Assembly (NCBI RefSeq): GCF_000738435.1
Contig: NZ_CP003984.1
Coordinates: 1,116,001-1,180,000, forward strand
Direction of reading: 5' to 3'
Origin: Planktomarina temperata RCA23
GTDB lineage: Bacteria; Pseudomonadota; Alphaproteobacteria; Rhodobacterales; Rhodobacteraceae
DNA: 64,000 nt
Under the pieces are notes generated by a model. It did no database searches, had not been told where the DNA came from, and saw only the letters and a program-made list of their open reading frames with translations. The translations under genes were made by a program, and so were the position numbers. Positions 48,420 through 57,219 of this stretch are shown one piece after another (position 1 is the first letter of the stretch; each line of letters begins with the position of its first letter).

Positions 48420-49454
48420 ATGTCGACTATCTATTCCGATTTGGCTGCGGCCGTGGGCAATACGCCATTGATCCGGCTCAAAGCGGCCAGCGAGGCCACG
48501 GGCTGTGAAATCCTTGGCAAAGCGGAATTTATGAACCCAGGACAATCTGTTAAGGATCGTGCGGCTTTGTATATTATCAAAGCGGCTGTGGCCTCGGGTG
48601 ATTTAAAGCCAGGTGGTACGATCGTTGAAGGTACGGCCGGCAATACGGGGATTGGCTTGGCGCTGGTTGGCGCCTCAATGGGCTTTCGCACGGTGATCGT
48701 CATACCCGAAACGCAAAGCCAAGAGAAAAAAGATATGTTGCGCCTTGCGGGTGCAGAGCTTGTCGAAGTCCCTGCCGCCCCTTACAAAAACCCCAATAAC
48801 TATGTGCGTTATTCGGGACGTTTGGCCCAAGAATTGGCCAAAACAGAGCCCAATGGTGCCATATGGGCCAATCAATTTGACAATATTGCCAATCGCCAAG
48901 CGCATATTGAGACCACCGGGCCTGAAATATGGGCGCAAACTGAGGGCAAATTGGATGGGTTCATTTGTGCTGCCGGCTCGGGGGGAACCGTGGCGGGCAT
49001 GGGACTGTATTTGCAGCCCAAGGGTGTAAAAGTGGGCCTCGCCGACCCGGATGGCGCGGCCTTGCACAGTTTTTACACCACAGGGGTTCTGGCCTCAGAG
49101 GGTGGCTCGATCAGCGAAGGCATTGGTCAAGGTCGGATCACCAAAAATCTAGAGGGCTTTACGCCGGATATGTCCTATAACATTCCAGATGCAGAGGCTT
49201 TGCCCTTTGTCTTCGATCTGCTGCGCAATGAGGGCCTGGTTCTGGGAGGATCTTCTGGAATCAACATTGCCGGCGCTGTGCGCATGGCGCGTGACCTTGG
49301 CCCTGGTCATAGAATTGTCACTATTTTGTGTGACTATGGGACGCGTTATCAATCAAAACTCTTTAACCCTGATTTCTTGCGCTCGAAAGGCCTCGAGGTG
49401 CCAGAATGGATGGAGACCAGCCGTGATATTCAAACTGTTTTTGAACCTGTCTAA
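48420..49454 (+). CDS. cysK: Cysteine synthase A
   Basis: Makes cysteine from O-acetylserine and sulfide with PLP. The 344-residue protein has the PLP-lysine segment NPGQSVKDRAALYII and the phosphate-binding loop EGTAGNTGIGLALVGA. Later come AAGSGGTVAGMG and GLVLGGSSGINIAGAVRMA. The start at 48420 (ATG) lies directly after a GTG. The 3' end overlaps the following mechanosensitive channel gene by 32 bases. In Rhodobacter, cysK beside a trgB-like gene has been linked to tellurite tolerance (from memory, not tested here). Confidence 0.95.
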   Translation: MSTIYSDLAAAVGNTPLIRLKAASEATGCEILGKAEFMNPGQSVKDRAALYIIKAAVASGDLKPGGTIVEGTAGNTGIGLALVGASMGFRTVIVIPETQSQEKKDMLRLAGAELVEVPAAPYKNPNNYVRYSGRLAQELAKTEPNGAIWANQFDNIANRQAHIETTGPEIWAQTEGKLDGFICAAGSGGTVAGMGLYLQPKGVKVGLADPDGAALHSFYTTGVLASEGGSISEGIGQGRITKNLEGFTPDMSYNIPDAEALPFVFDLLRNEGLVLGGSSGINIAGAVRMARDLGPGHRIVTILCDYGTRYQSKLFNPDFLRSKGLEVPEWMETSRDIQTVFEPV

Positions 49455-51759
49455 ATTTTTTCTGATTGTCTGGTTGGGGCTGTGGGCCACGCTCGCGAGT
49501 GCCCAAACCTCGGCGCAAGTCACGCCAGATTATAGCCGATGGGCCGCCACGGCAAATATGGCGCAAGATACGCTCGAAGCCGGTACCGCAAATGAAGCTT
49601 TTTTGACCAAACTGCGCGAGCAATTGGCCTTGAGACGGTCTGAATTTTTAGAAGTGCAAAATTCTAGCCCCGCTAGATTGGCCATTTTGGAGGAGCAGTT
49701 GGCCGCCCTCGGGCCTGTGCCCGAAAGCGGCACAGAACTGGCAGAAATCGCCGAGCGCCGCGCCAGCTTGGCTCAGGATATTGAGGCTATAAATGCGCCG
49801 CGCATAAGGGCTCGGGAGGCCTACAAACAGGCCGATGGTTTGATTCGCGAAATTGATGCCGCGCTGTCGGCGAAACAGACCGAAAATCTGCTCAAGCTGG
49901 GCCCGTCGCCCATTGATCTTCGCCTCTGGCCTGAGGCGGTTTTACAAATTACGGAAAAATTGCAATCTCTTGTGGGCAATGTATCGACCGCTTGGAATAC
50001 CCCTGTTGTGCGCGACAAAGCGCGTGATCAATTGCCACTTATCGTGACGCTGCTTTTGGCAGCAGGCCTGTTGCTGACACAAGGTCGCCGCTGGCTGGCC
50101 CGTGCCCTGCGCCGCCTGTCCCGCTCAGAAGATGCCTTTGGCGTCGATCTGGCCCGATACTTGCTCGGCTTGGGGCAGCTGGTGAATGTGATGCTCTGTG
50201 TATTCTTGCTGTCGCGTGCTTGGAGTGTTTCACGGCTCTATGATCTTGATTTGAGCGTCTTGCTGCAAGCTGCCACTTGGATTTTCGCCCCGCTTTTTAT
50301 CAGCCGTTGGTTGGCCACTCAACTATGCCCCATTGATGAGACGAGCCGAAGTGCTCTTGCATTGCCCGGCGGTTCAGGCCTGCAGGCGCGTTTGTTGATC
50401 CGTTGGCTGGGTGTGGTCATCTCTGCGATGATCTTGATGGGCTATCTGAGCGATATGGGCGATTTTTCGAGTGGAACTGAGGCAGTGATCGTCTTTGTAC
50501 TCGTGTCCATCGCGGGCGTCGGAACCTTGCGGCTTGGCGGATTGTTGTGGCGCCAAAGCCATGGACCACAGGCCGCCACAGGGGCCGAGCAAGTGCCCCA
50601 CAGGATTGTGGTGCGACTTGGGCAAGGGCTGGCTGTTGTCGCGGCAATCTGTATCGCCCTTGCGGTGATTGGCTATTCATATTTGGCCATCGAGTTGTTG
50701 ATGTCTATTCTTCTGTCCACCGGGCTTTTGGGCATACTCTTTGTAACATTCGAGGCTGTGCGCAATGCATTTGCAATGCTGTCTTCAGATCGTAGCGCCG
50801 GGCATGATAGCCTGGCTGCCGTCGTTGTGAATGCGGGCTTGATTGTGGCCTTTTTACCGGTCTTTGCCCTGATCGGGGGGGTGCGAACATCAGAGCTGAC
50901 GGAGCTCTGGGCGTCCTTTAAATCTGGCGTGACACTCGGAGGGGTGCAGCTGTCGCCTGGCGTTGTGCTGCAGCTGATTGTTGTCTTTGTCATTGGCCTG
51001 TTACTGACGCGCCTCATTCAACGGACTTTAAAAACCCGCATTTTGGCGAAAACCAAAATAGATGCGGGCGGACAGAATGCCATTGTCTCGGGCATCGGTT
51101 ATTTCGGGATTTTCTTGGCGGCGGTCGTGGCGATTACCTCTGCTGGGCTTGATCTGTCGTCGCTTGCAATTGTTGCTGGTGCCCTTTCGGTTGGGATCGG
51201 TTTTGGCTTGCAAAATATCGTATCCAACTTTGTGTCTGGCATCATCTTATTGATTGAGAGGCCCATCAGTGTTGGCGATTGGATCGAAGTGGGCGGAAAT
51301 ATGGGGATTGTCAGAAAAATCTCCGTCCGTTCCACGAGCATACAGACCTTTGACCGTACGGATGTGATTGTACCCAATGCCGATTTGGTCTCGGGAACGG
51401 TGACCAACTACACCCATGGCAGCTCTGTGGGTCGCATCATTGTCCCGATCGGCGTAGCCTATGGCAATGACACGCGCAAGATTGAAGAGCTCTTGCTGCC
51501 ACTTGCCGAGCAACATCCTCTGGTGCTGAAAGATCCGGCACCCTCGGTGGTGTTCCAAGGATTTGGCGCAGATTCTTTGAACTTTGAGATCCGCGCATTG
51601 CTTGCCGATATCAATTATGGGCTCACGGTGCGCTCCGAATTGAACCATCAGGTCTATGAGGTGCTGACCGCCAATGGCATAGAAATTCCATTCGGGCAGC
51701 GCGATATTTGGATCCGTAACCCAGAGGCCCTGGGCGCCGTACGCTCTGAGCCCTCGTAA
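49423..51759 (+). CDS. Large mechanosensitive channel, MscS family with DUF3772
   Basis: A 778-residue inner-membrane protein. A signal segment (FKLFLNLSKFFLIVWLGLWA, ending LASA) is followed by a helical periplasmic domain (about residues 30-180, DUF3772 style), then about ten membrane helices, and the MscS core near residues 545-700, seen as SVGIGFGLQNIVSNFVSGII and LLIERPISVGDWIEVGG. It would open under hypo-osmotic stress. The start is GTG at 49423 behind GGAGACC and inside cysK; the longer frame from 49189 lies inside cysK and is rejected. The tRNA-Ser gene follows. Confidence 0.88.
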   Translation: MIFKLFLNLSKFFLIVWLGLWATLASAQTSAQVTPDYSRWAATANMAQDTLEAGTANEAFLTKLREQLALRRSEFLEVQNSSPARLAILEEQLAALGPVPESGTELAEIAERRASLAQDIEAINAPRIRAREAYKQADGLIREIDAALSAKQTENLLKLGPSPIDLRLWPEAVLQITEKLQSLVGNVSTAWNTPVVRDKARDQLPLIVTLLLAAGLLLTQGRRWLARALRRLSRSEDAFGVDLARYLLGLGQLVNVMLCVFLLSRAWSVSRLYDLDLSVLLQAATWIFAPLFISRWLATQLCPIDETSRSALALPGGSGLQARLLIRWLGVVISAMILMGYLSDMGDFSSGTEAVIVFVLVSIAGVGTLRLGGLLWRQSHGPQAATGAEQVPHRIVVRLGQGLAVVAAICIALAVIGYSYLAIELLMSILLSTGLLGILFVTFEAVRNAFAMLSSDRSAGHDSLAAVVVNAGLIVAFLPVFALIGGVRTSELTELWASFKSGVTLGGVQLSPGVVLQLIVVFVIGLLLTRLIQRTLKTRILAKTKIDAGGQNAIVSGIGYFGIFLAAVVAITSAGLDLSSLAIVAGALSVGIGFGLQNIVSNFVSGIILLIERPISVGDWIEVGGNMGIVRKISVRSTSIQTFDRTDVIVPNADLVSGTVTNYTHGSSVGRIIVPIGVAYGNDTRKIEELLLPLAEQHPLVLKDPAPSVVFQGFGADSLNFEIRALLADINYGLTVRSELNHQVYEVLTANGIEIPFGQRDIWIRNPEALGAVRSEPS

Positions 51760-51911
51760 CCATCATGAGGCGTCACCTAGGGTGCCGGCCTTGATTGGAA
51801 AGCTTGACGCATGGGCGCAAGAGCCGAGGATAAGATTTTTTGAATCATGAGCTCGGAAATCTATTTTAGGCTCTTGAAAACCGCGCGCCAGTCTCATAGA
51901 CCACGCCCAAC

Positions 51912-52001
51912 GGACAGGTGGCCGAGTGGTCGAAGGCGCACGCCTGGAAAGTGTGTAGGCGGGAGACCGTCTCCAGGGTTCGAATCCCTGTCTGTCCGCC
52001 A
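51912..52001 (+). tRNA. tRNA-Ser(GGA)
   Basis: A 90-base class II tRNA. The seven-base acceptor stem GGACAGG / TCTGTCC (last pair G-U), anticodon loop CTGGAAA with anticodon GGA at 51946-51948, a long variable arm GGGAGACCGTCTCC and the T arm AGGGTTCGAATCCCT are all present; discriminator G and CCA are encoded. The last 16 bases form the attachment core of the element described below, and the insertion keeps the tRNA whole. Confidence 0.97.
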
Positions 52002-52106
52002 TCACCGCCTTACTAGCAGTGGCATATCCCCGATAAGCATCAGTTATAACTCAGTTCTTCTGGCCCGGCGCTTGTAATGCCGCACGTGAGTACTGACCAA
52101 ATTGCT
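51986..52106 (+). repeat. Inverted repeat 1, left copy (core plus integrase arm)
   Basis: A 121-base sequence repeated, base for base, in inverted orientation at 53267-53387. It begins with the tRNA-derived core ccctgtctgtccgcc and ends inside the integrase start codon region. Near its inner end lie two copies of CTGACCAAAT spaced about 13 bases apart (one complete by 52112), which look like integrase arm-binding sites. Confidence 0.95.
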
Positions 52107-53268
52107 GACCAAATCTATCCCCCATACTTTCATCCGTAATGGCTACTATTACTTCTCCAGACGTGTTCCTGCTGACTTGCGAGATCACTATTCTTACCAT
52201 CGTATTGTCCAAGGGCTGCGTACTACATCCCCTCAGAAAGCTAAGGTGCAAGCCAGTATTACGGCTGCCAAGCTAGAGGCGTACTGGAGCCAGATGCGAT
52301 TGGCTAAGTCTGACGTGATTGGTTTGTCGTTGGTTAAAGGCTCTTCCAGCAGTCTAAAAGTCGCCCCCAAGCAGCCTAACATCGACTGCCCATCCCTTTT
52401 AGATGCCTTAGAGGTCTATCTTGAGCAGAAGGGTAAAGGTCGCCCCAAGACCTTTCGTGTGGCAGCTGAGCGGTCCTGTAACTATCTGATTGGCCTCTGC
52501 GGTAACAAGTCGTTGTCAGATTACACTCGCCAAGATGCTCTTCAATTCAGGGATTGGCTCGTTGCACGTGGACTTACAGGTTCCAGCATTACCCGCAATT
52601 TTTCGTATCTGAAGGCAGTCATAAACTTTGCTCTGTCTGAGTATGCCTTGGATATTCGTAATCCTTTTGTTGGAGTCTATCACGATCGCAGTGCTGGGGT
52701 TTTAGTTCGTAAGCCAATACCTATTGAGGCTATTAGAAACGTACAATCTGAGTGTCATGCAATCGATGATGATATGAGATGGCTGATAGCTTTGATCTCT
52801 GACACGGGAATGCGTTTGGCTGAAGGGGCAGGGCTGCTTAAGGAGGATTTGGTAGGGCTTGATACGGATCTGCCATGTGTCCGTGTAACCAAACATCCTT
52901 GGCGTAACCTGAAGACATCAAGCAGTGAACGACACATTCCACTTATTGGTGACGCATTGTGGGCTGCTAGACGCATAGTAGAGGCAGATAATGGGTCAGA
53001 CTTTGCTTTCCCAAGGTACAATAGGACATCACCCACAGCGGCTAACTCTGCCAGTGCGGCACTAAACAAATGGCTTAAGCAGTATGTCCCAGCAGGATGC
53101 ACGATGCACAGCTTTAGACACTCAATGCGGGACAGGTTAAGGGTGGTTCAGTGTCCTTCTGATATCACTGACCAAATAGGTGGATGGACGACTGATGGTG
53201 TAGGGCAGGGGTATGGTTCAGGCTATCCGCTGAGTGTGCTGCGGGATTGGCTAGAGAAGGCCAAATAG
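52102..53268 (+). CDS. int: Tyrosine recombinase (integrase)
   Basis: A phage-type integrase of 388 residues. An N-terminal YYYFSRRVPADLRDHY domain (DUF6538-like, arm-binding) is followed by a SAM-like core-binding domain (about residues 95-190) and the catalytic domain with Arg 238 (DTGMRLAEGAGL), HSFRH (His 336, Arg 339), Trp 362 in place of the second His, and the nucleophile Tyr 371 (GQGYGSGY). The start is TTG at 52102 in the left repeat, after an upstream stop; no ATG precedes it. The gene fills the space between the two copies of the 121-bp repeat, and its stop lies within the right copy. Confidence 0.93.
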   Translation: MLTKSIPHTFIRNGYYYFSRRVPADLRDHYSYHRIVQGLRTTSPQKAKVQASITAAKLEAYWSQMRLAKSDVIGLSLVKGSSSSLKVAPKQPNIDCPSLLDALEVYLEQKGKGRPKTFRVAAERSCNYLIGLCGNKSLSDYTRQDALQFRDWLVARGLTGSSITRNFSYLKAVINFALSEYALDIRNPFVGVYHDRSAGVLVRKPIPIEAIRNVQSECHAIDDDMRWLIALISDTGMRLAEGAGLLKEDLVGLDTDLPCVRVTKHPWRNLKTSSSERHIPLIGDALWAARRIVEADNGSDFAFPRYNRTSPTAANSASAALNKWLKQYVPAGCTMHSFRHSMRDRLRVVQCPSDITDQIGGWTTDGVGQGYGSGYPLSVLRDWLEKAK

Positions 53269-53387
53269 CAATTTGGTCAGTACTCACGTGCGGCATTACA
53301 AGCGCCGGGCCAGAAGAACTGAGTTATAACTGATGCTTATCGGGGATATGCCACTGCTAGTAAGGCGGTGATGGCGGACAGACAGGG
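53267..53387 (-). repeat. Inverted repeat 1, right copy with inverted core
   Basis: An exact reverse complement of 51986-52106; comparing the two by eye showed no mismatch over 121 bases. It ends at the inverted core ggcggacagacaggg (53373-53387). Perfect identity implies a very recent duplication or active gene conversion or inversion. Confidence 0.95.
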
Positions 53388-53512
53388 TGTTCATCTCCTG
53401 TTGCATCCACCAGTAATCAGCTAACTCTATGTAATCACTGGATACAGCATACCTCAGTTCACTGCAATAAGGCGCATATTGGTCAGTAATCTGGTCAGTA
53501 ATGCAGACCCCC
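53267..53512 (-). other. Candidate complete attP between integrase and cargo
   Basis: Read on the minus strand the order is: two ACTGACCA-type motifs (near 53490-53512), about 100 bases, the core ccctgtctgtccgcc (53387-53373), about 90 bases, then two more CTGACCAAAT motifs near 53267-53290. Both sides of the core thus carry tandem integrase arm motifs, as in a phage attP. The left element end has only the right-hand side of this site (next to tRNA) and the right element end has only the left-hand side, as expected of attL and attR. Confidence 0.65.
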
Positions 53513-54110
53513 CCTGCATGTGCCACCCCACCCCCTAGGGATACCGTACATAGCTCTGACCTGCGATTGGGTTCTGGGTATCGTCAACCAGCAGCATCAG
53601 CCTGTTTCAATGATACTTGACGGTTTCATCTGTGCGGTAGGGTGTGGGCTGTATGTATGCCTCTGCTACTTCGTAGGATGCTTATGCATGAAGCCTTCAG
53701 TTGTTACCCAGTATCCTAGGAAATCGTTACAGTAGCATCAGAGGGCCTCTGCATGGGCCACAGGGGGTGTGCGGGGTAAGTATATATGGCCTCTGCCAGT
53801 GATTAGCCCTGTGAGTTTGTAAACTACTATTGGTTCAGTTTCGGGTAAGATGACCGTGATTGAAGTCCTTAGGGGGACAAAGTGCTATAGTAATATATAG
53901 GAACCTGTCCCTTTAACGGTGTCACTCCCCCGAAACTTCAGGCTCTGGCCCGTAGAGATACTCCAGCTTTAGATTACTGATAGCACCTTCACCCCAGCCT
54001 GTGGTTAGATGCGCCAGTACTTCTGCCTCAGACCAAGGGGTGTAGATGCTGGTGGTAGGACTGCCTGAGTAATCCTTCGGGAGGAATAGATGCTGGTGGG
54101 TGCTGGTGCG
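53373..54110 (+). repeat. Inverted repeat 2, left copy
   Basis: About 735 bases repeated in inverted form at 59216-59952. The first ~560 bases match almost perfectly except two short clusters (near 53690-53715 and 53755-53790). Beyond 53922 the repeat runs into the 3' end of the replication gene, where similarity falls. It contains no convincing gene of its own between 53388 and 53921. Confidence 0.93.
53655..53910. other. Possible replication origin within the large repeat
   Basis: Three copies of GCCTCTGC (53659-53666, 53745-53752, 53789-53796) occur, two of them inside small dyads (CAGAGGGCCTCTG at 53739-53751; TGGCCTCTGCCA near 53787-53798). An A+T-rich stretch (CTATAGTAATATATAGG, about 53883-53900) follows. 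Such iterons beside an AT-rich stretch, next to a replication gene, fit an origin. The mirrored copy lies near 59415-59670. Function is inference only. Confidence 0.35.
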
Positions 54111-57100
54111 TTTAACCTTGGCGTCAAAGGTGGCTATCTGGGTGGCTGTTCGGACGAGTGCGGGCAGTTGAGTTAATAGCCGCTTGGGATCAGAAGCTTT
54201 GGAACGCTGAAACAACTTCTTAGCTGCCCCTTTGGATAGACCCAAGTTGTCCTGCATCTTCTCCAACCCTAATGGTGTAAGAGGTAGGTCACCTGTTCTG
54301 ATCAGTTCCATTTCCAGCCTGTCAGGCATCAAGTCGTTAAACTCAATCAGGTGATCTACTGGCATCTCGACAGGCAGGTTCGATAGCAAGAATACTCGCT
54401 TCTGATAATCAGCCCAAACTAACCTCAACCGAGCAATTGCCTGTACAGTCTCAGCCTCCCTGATTTGCTTTTGAACTGCTTTAATGCGGGGATCACTAAA
54501 TGATGGAACTGTCATAGCTGCTGGAGATTGAGGGCTACGTGCAGACAGCCAATATTCAACCTGATCTAAGGGTAGGTTCTCTTTATCATCATAGCTTAGT
54601 GGATTGCCTGAGTTACCATAGACTGACCTCGCTTGTTGTTCGATCTCATCGATTGGTGGCTGGTTGCGGCCCGTAATAAATACAACTGATCTATCCGCAT
54701 AGGCATTGGAACCACGTAAGGACATAAAGTGTGCCACAGCTACACCTGTATCAAGCTTAGGGTGCTCTCGCAGGAACTCACATAAATCTTTGTTTCCTAC
54801 TATTAGAGGGCTTTCTCCTGCCTTCACCCATGCGTTTAGGATTGTGATTAAGCTGGCTAAGTCATTGTGGCGAGCATCATAGGTTGGTTCTGACAGGTTC
54901 TCTTGCTCTGGTCCGATCTTGCTGTTCCAGAAGTTTTTACTACCAGTGCGATCATGTACCTGACTGACCACAGCTAATTGGTGAACATCAATCTGATGAT
55001 ATTGCAGGGCTGGTAGATACGCTTCTGTGATTATGGGGTCAGCCGTAGCATCCAAGTAAAGCACTGGCGTAGACCGTGGCACTCGAATGGGCTTATGCTC
55101 ACAGATCACAATATCGTTCTTGCGGTTGTTGTTTCGGGTTTTTCTATTGTCGTGAATCAACTGCCCAAAGCTGTCTCTACCCTGGTCCTCAACCTCCCGT
55201 GCTGCGATCTCAAGTAATTTGGTCAGAGCCTTATATTGCTTGGCGGATCTCACATTGCGGCTTTGCGTCGTCCCAGCACTGAAGGGGGTAGCTGGATTTA
55301 GCCCTTCAACCGACACGGCGTTGAACTCAAAGGCTCCAATGTCTTTGTCCCGTAGGTAGGATAGATCACCTTGATGTTTGGTTAGGCACTCCACCAGATC
55401 AAAGCCTAAACTGGGAAGGCCTTCCAAACGAATATGCTGTGTCACATCACCCACTGGCATGGATGGCATATTGCTAACGGCAGAGGACATAAACGCCTCA
55501 TCTATTATTACCAGATCAGGCTCTGCTTGGCGTTCAAATTCATTCCTGCTCAGAAACAAGGACGCATGAGTGTAAATACGGATCGTATTCTCAACGCCCA
55601 GATCATTGCCCGATTGCCTGAACTGATCCAAATAGCTACAATTGCCAAAGAAGCTGCATTGCTCTCCTGAGGTACGGCTTAGACAGGCATTGCCATAGAT
55701 GCTGTGACCCTTCTCTTCCAAATCCCTGACATACTCTGCCCGCTGACACATTATAGGATGCGGGTATGAGTTCTGCTCTTCGTCCCATTTACCGCCTGTA
55801 CGGGGATAAACGTGAATGACCCTGGCATTGATGCCTTCTAAGCTTTCTTCCCATTCGTCAGCTAGATCATGTCGGGGGACGTAGACTTCTATGGTCTGCT
55901 GGAACTTATCTGTCAGATACTTTTTTAGTTCGGCTATTGTTTGTTTGGTTTTACCTGTTCCCATAGTCAGGCGAACAGCAGCCCTTGGGCTAGCACCCCT
56001 AGCCAAGTCCTCGAAGAAGCCGCCTAGAATGGTATTGAGTTTTGATTGTGCTTCCACGGCTCCGACAAGCTTCGGGCGTGCCACCTTACCTGCACCTGCA
56101 ACAAGTATCGTTCTGTCTGAGCGAGATACAAAGTCATACGTACCGTTATTAAGTTCATGCAACCTTGCTCTGGCCTTTGTTGCAGCATCAGCAACTGTCC
56201 AAGGGCCACGGGCAGACACCACGCTTATATCTGCTTCTTCACAGAAACGGTCCCAGAGGGCAGCGGTCACCTCTTCTTCGCTTGGAGTGTGTTCTAGGGT
56301 GACCAACTGCTGCATGACCTGGGTGGACAGTAAGAACATAAGTTGTTCCCTGCCATCGACGGCAAGACCAGTATCTGGATCACGGATAATATCGGCAGGA
56401 TCAAGCAGTCCTGATTTGCCACTTGTTCTTTGCTTTGACGACCTTGAAGCGACAGCACTCCTGAAAGCTAAATCAGATGGCACTGTTACGGTTGATATTC
56501 CAGTGCCAGCTTTAAACAAGCCAGACCTGTTTGGATAAGGATCAACAGCACCATCGCTAAATAGAGGGTTAGCCGTCAGGTGGATTTGGATTGGATTGAA
56601 CATCCGCATGTCGACAGGACCGCCAGACAGCCACGCCTTCAGTTCATTGTCAGAACACGTGCGTTCCAACCAGAACCACAGATGCACATTAATCCCAGCT
56701 TTGATGCCCATGCTGGATGAAAAATGATACCAGCAGTCAGCAGCTTGGAACTCAACAGGAAGCTGCTGGATTGCATAAGACACCATTTCTTGTTGATCAG
56801 AAACATCACCATCCCAAGCAAGGCTATCGATGTCGATCATGCACCACTGGCGAGGTATTGCTGTGAAGTATTCCATTTTGCGAGGCACTGGGCTGTTTTT
56901 ACCGTCCGTCAGTGACCCTCTGATGACCGTATGCTTGGGATCATTCTCAAGTCTTTGCAGCAATGCGGACAGGCTTTGAAGATCTGATACTGGCTCTTCA
57001 GATACATTGAACAGTTTGCCAGTGGAAAAGGGCTGTGGGGATAATTCTTGGCCAGTGAAGCTTTTAACAAGGGAATGCCCAGAGGCAGACGTCAGGAGTG

Positions 57101-57116
57101 TCACTACTTCGCCCAT
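53922..57116 (-). CDS. Primase-helicase replication protein (AEP-like plus SF2 helicase)
   Basis: A 1064-residue protein. The N-terminus resembles archaeo-eukaryotic primases: CMIDIDS (Asp 95 and 97), INVHLWFWLE (His 145) and VDPYPNRSGLFKAG (Asp 192) in the expected order. A helicase follows: Walker A LTMGTGKTKQT (residues 384-393) and DEAD-like LVIIDEAF (near 539-542). Between them four cysteines (457, 478, 487, 493) recall the Fe-S cluster of XPD/DinG helicases. It would start element replication. The start at 57116 has GGAGAGGG six bases before it; an ATG at 57155 has none. Its last ~60 codons lie in the large repeat. Confidence 0.75.
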   Translation of the reverse strand: MGEVVTLLTSASGHSLVKSFTGQELSPQPFSTGKLFNVSEEPVSDLQSLSALLQRLENDPKHTVIRGSLTDGKNSPVPRKMEYFTAIPRQWCMIDIDSLAWDGDVSDQQEMVSYAIQQLPVEFQAADCWYHFSSSMGIKAGINVHLWFWLERTCSDNELKAWLSGGPVDMRMFNPIQIHLTANPLFSDGAVDPYPNRSGLFKAGTGISTVTVPSDLAFRSAVASRSSKQRTSGKSGLLDPADIIRDPDTGLAVDGREQLMFLLSTQVMQQLVTLEHTPSEEEVTAALWDRFCEEADISVVSARGPWTVADAATKARARLHELNNGTYDFVSRSDRTILVAGAGKVARPKLVGAVEAQSKLNTILGGFFEDLARGASPRAAVRLTMGTGKTKQTIAELKKYLTDKFQQTIEVYVPRHDLADEWEESLEGINARVIHVYPRTGGKWDEEQNSYPHPIMCQRAEYVRDLEEKGHSIYGNACLSRTSGEQCSFFGNCSYLDQFRQSGNDLGVENTIRIYTHASLFLSRNEFERQAEPDLVIIDEAFMSSAVSNMPSMPVGDVTQHIRLEGLPSLGFDLVECLTKHQGDLSYLRDKDIGAFEFNAVSVEGLNPATPFSAGTTQSRNVRSAKQYKALTKLLEIAAREVEDQGRDSFGQLIHDNRKTRNNNRKNDIVICEHKPIRVPRSTPVLYLDATADPIITEAYLPALQYHQIDVHQLAVVSQVHDRTGSKNFWNSKIGPEQENLSEPTYDARHNDLASLITILNAWVKAGESPLIVGNKDLCEFLREHPKLDTGVAVAHFMSLRGSNAYADRSVVFITGRNQPPIDEIEQQARSVYGNSGNPLSYDDKENLPLDQVEYWLSARSPQSPAAMTVPSFSDPRIKAVQKQIREAETVQAIARLRLVWADYQKRVFLLSNLPVEMPVDHLIEFNDLMPDRLEMELIRTGDLPLTPLGLEKMQDNLGLSKGAAKKLFQRSKASDPKRLLTQLPALVRTATQIATFDAKVKRTSTHQHLFLPKDYSGSPTTSIYTPWSEAEVLAHLTTGWGEGAISNLKLEYLYGPEPEVSGE

Positions 57117-57219
57117 TTGCATCCCTCTCCAAACTTGGTTAGAAAATCTAAACATGGAAACGAAGAAGTACCAACACGTATTTATCTCAGAATGAGATTA
57201 TAAAAACGGTGGAATAGCA

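Noticed and set aside
49189-49422. A longer N-terminus for the mechanosensitive channel starting inside cysK
   Set aside because: The added residues lie within cysK in another frame and are not channel-like; a signal segment begins right at the GTG at 49423.
53296-53526. Minus-strand reading frame spanning the internal core, and its partial mirror at 59799-59993
   Set aside because: It runs across repeats and the core and shows no family features; its extent is set by the repeat junctions.
53520-53735. A 71-codon reading frame in the large repeat with a hydrophobic, Cys-rich stretch, mirrored at 59590-59805
   Set aside because: The start is a GTG with no ribosome site, and the differences between the two copies change amino acids at nearly every site (for example Lys/Met, Ser/Ala, Gln/Leu), so there is no sign of coding constraint.
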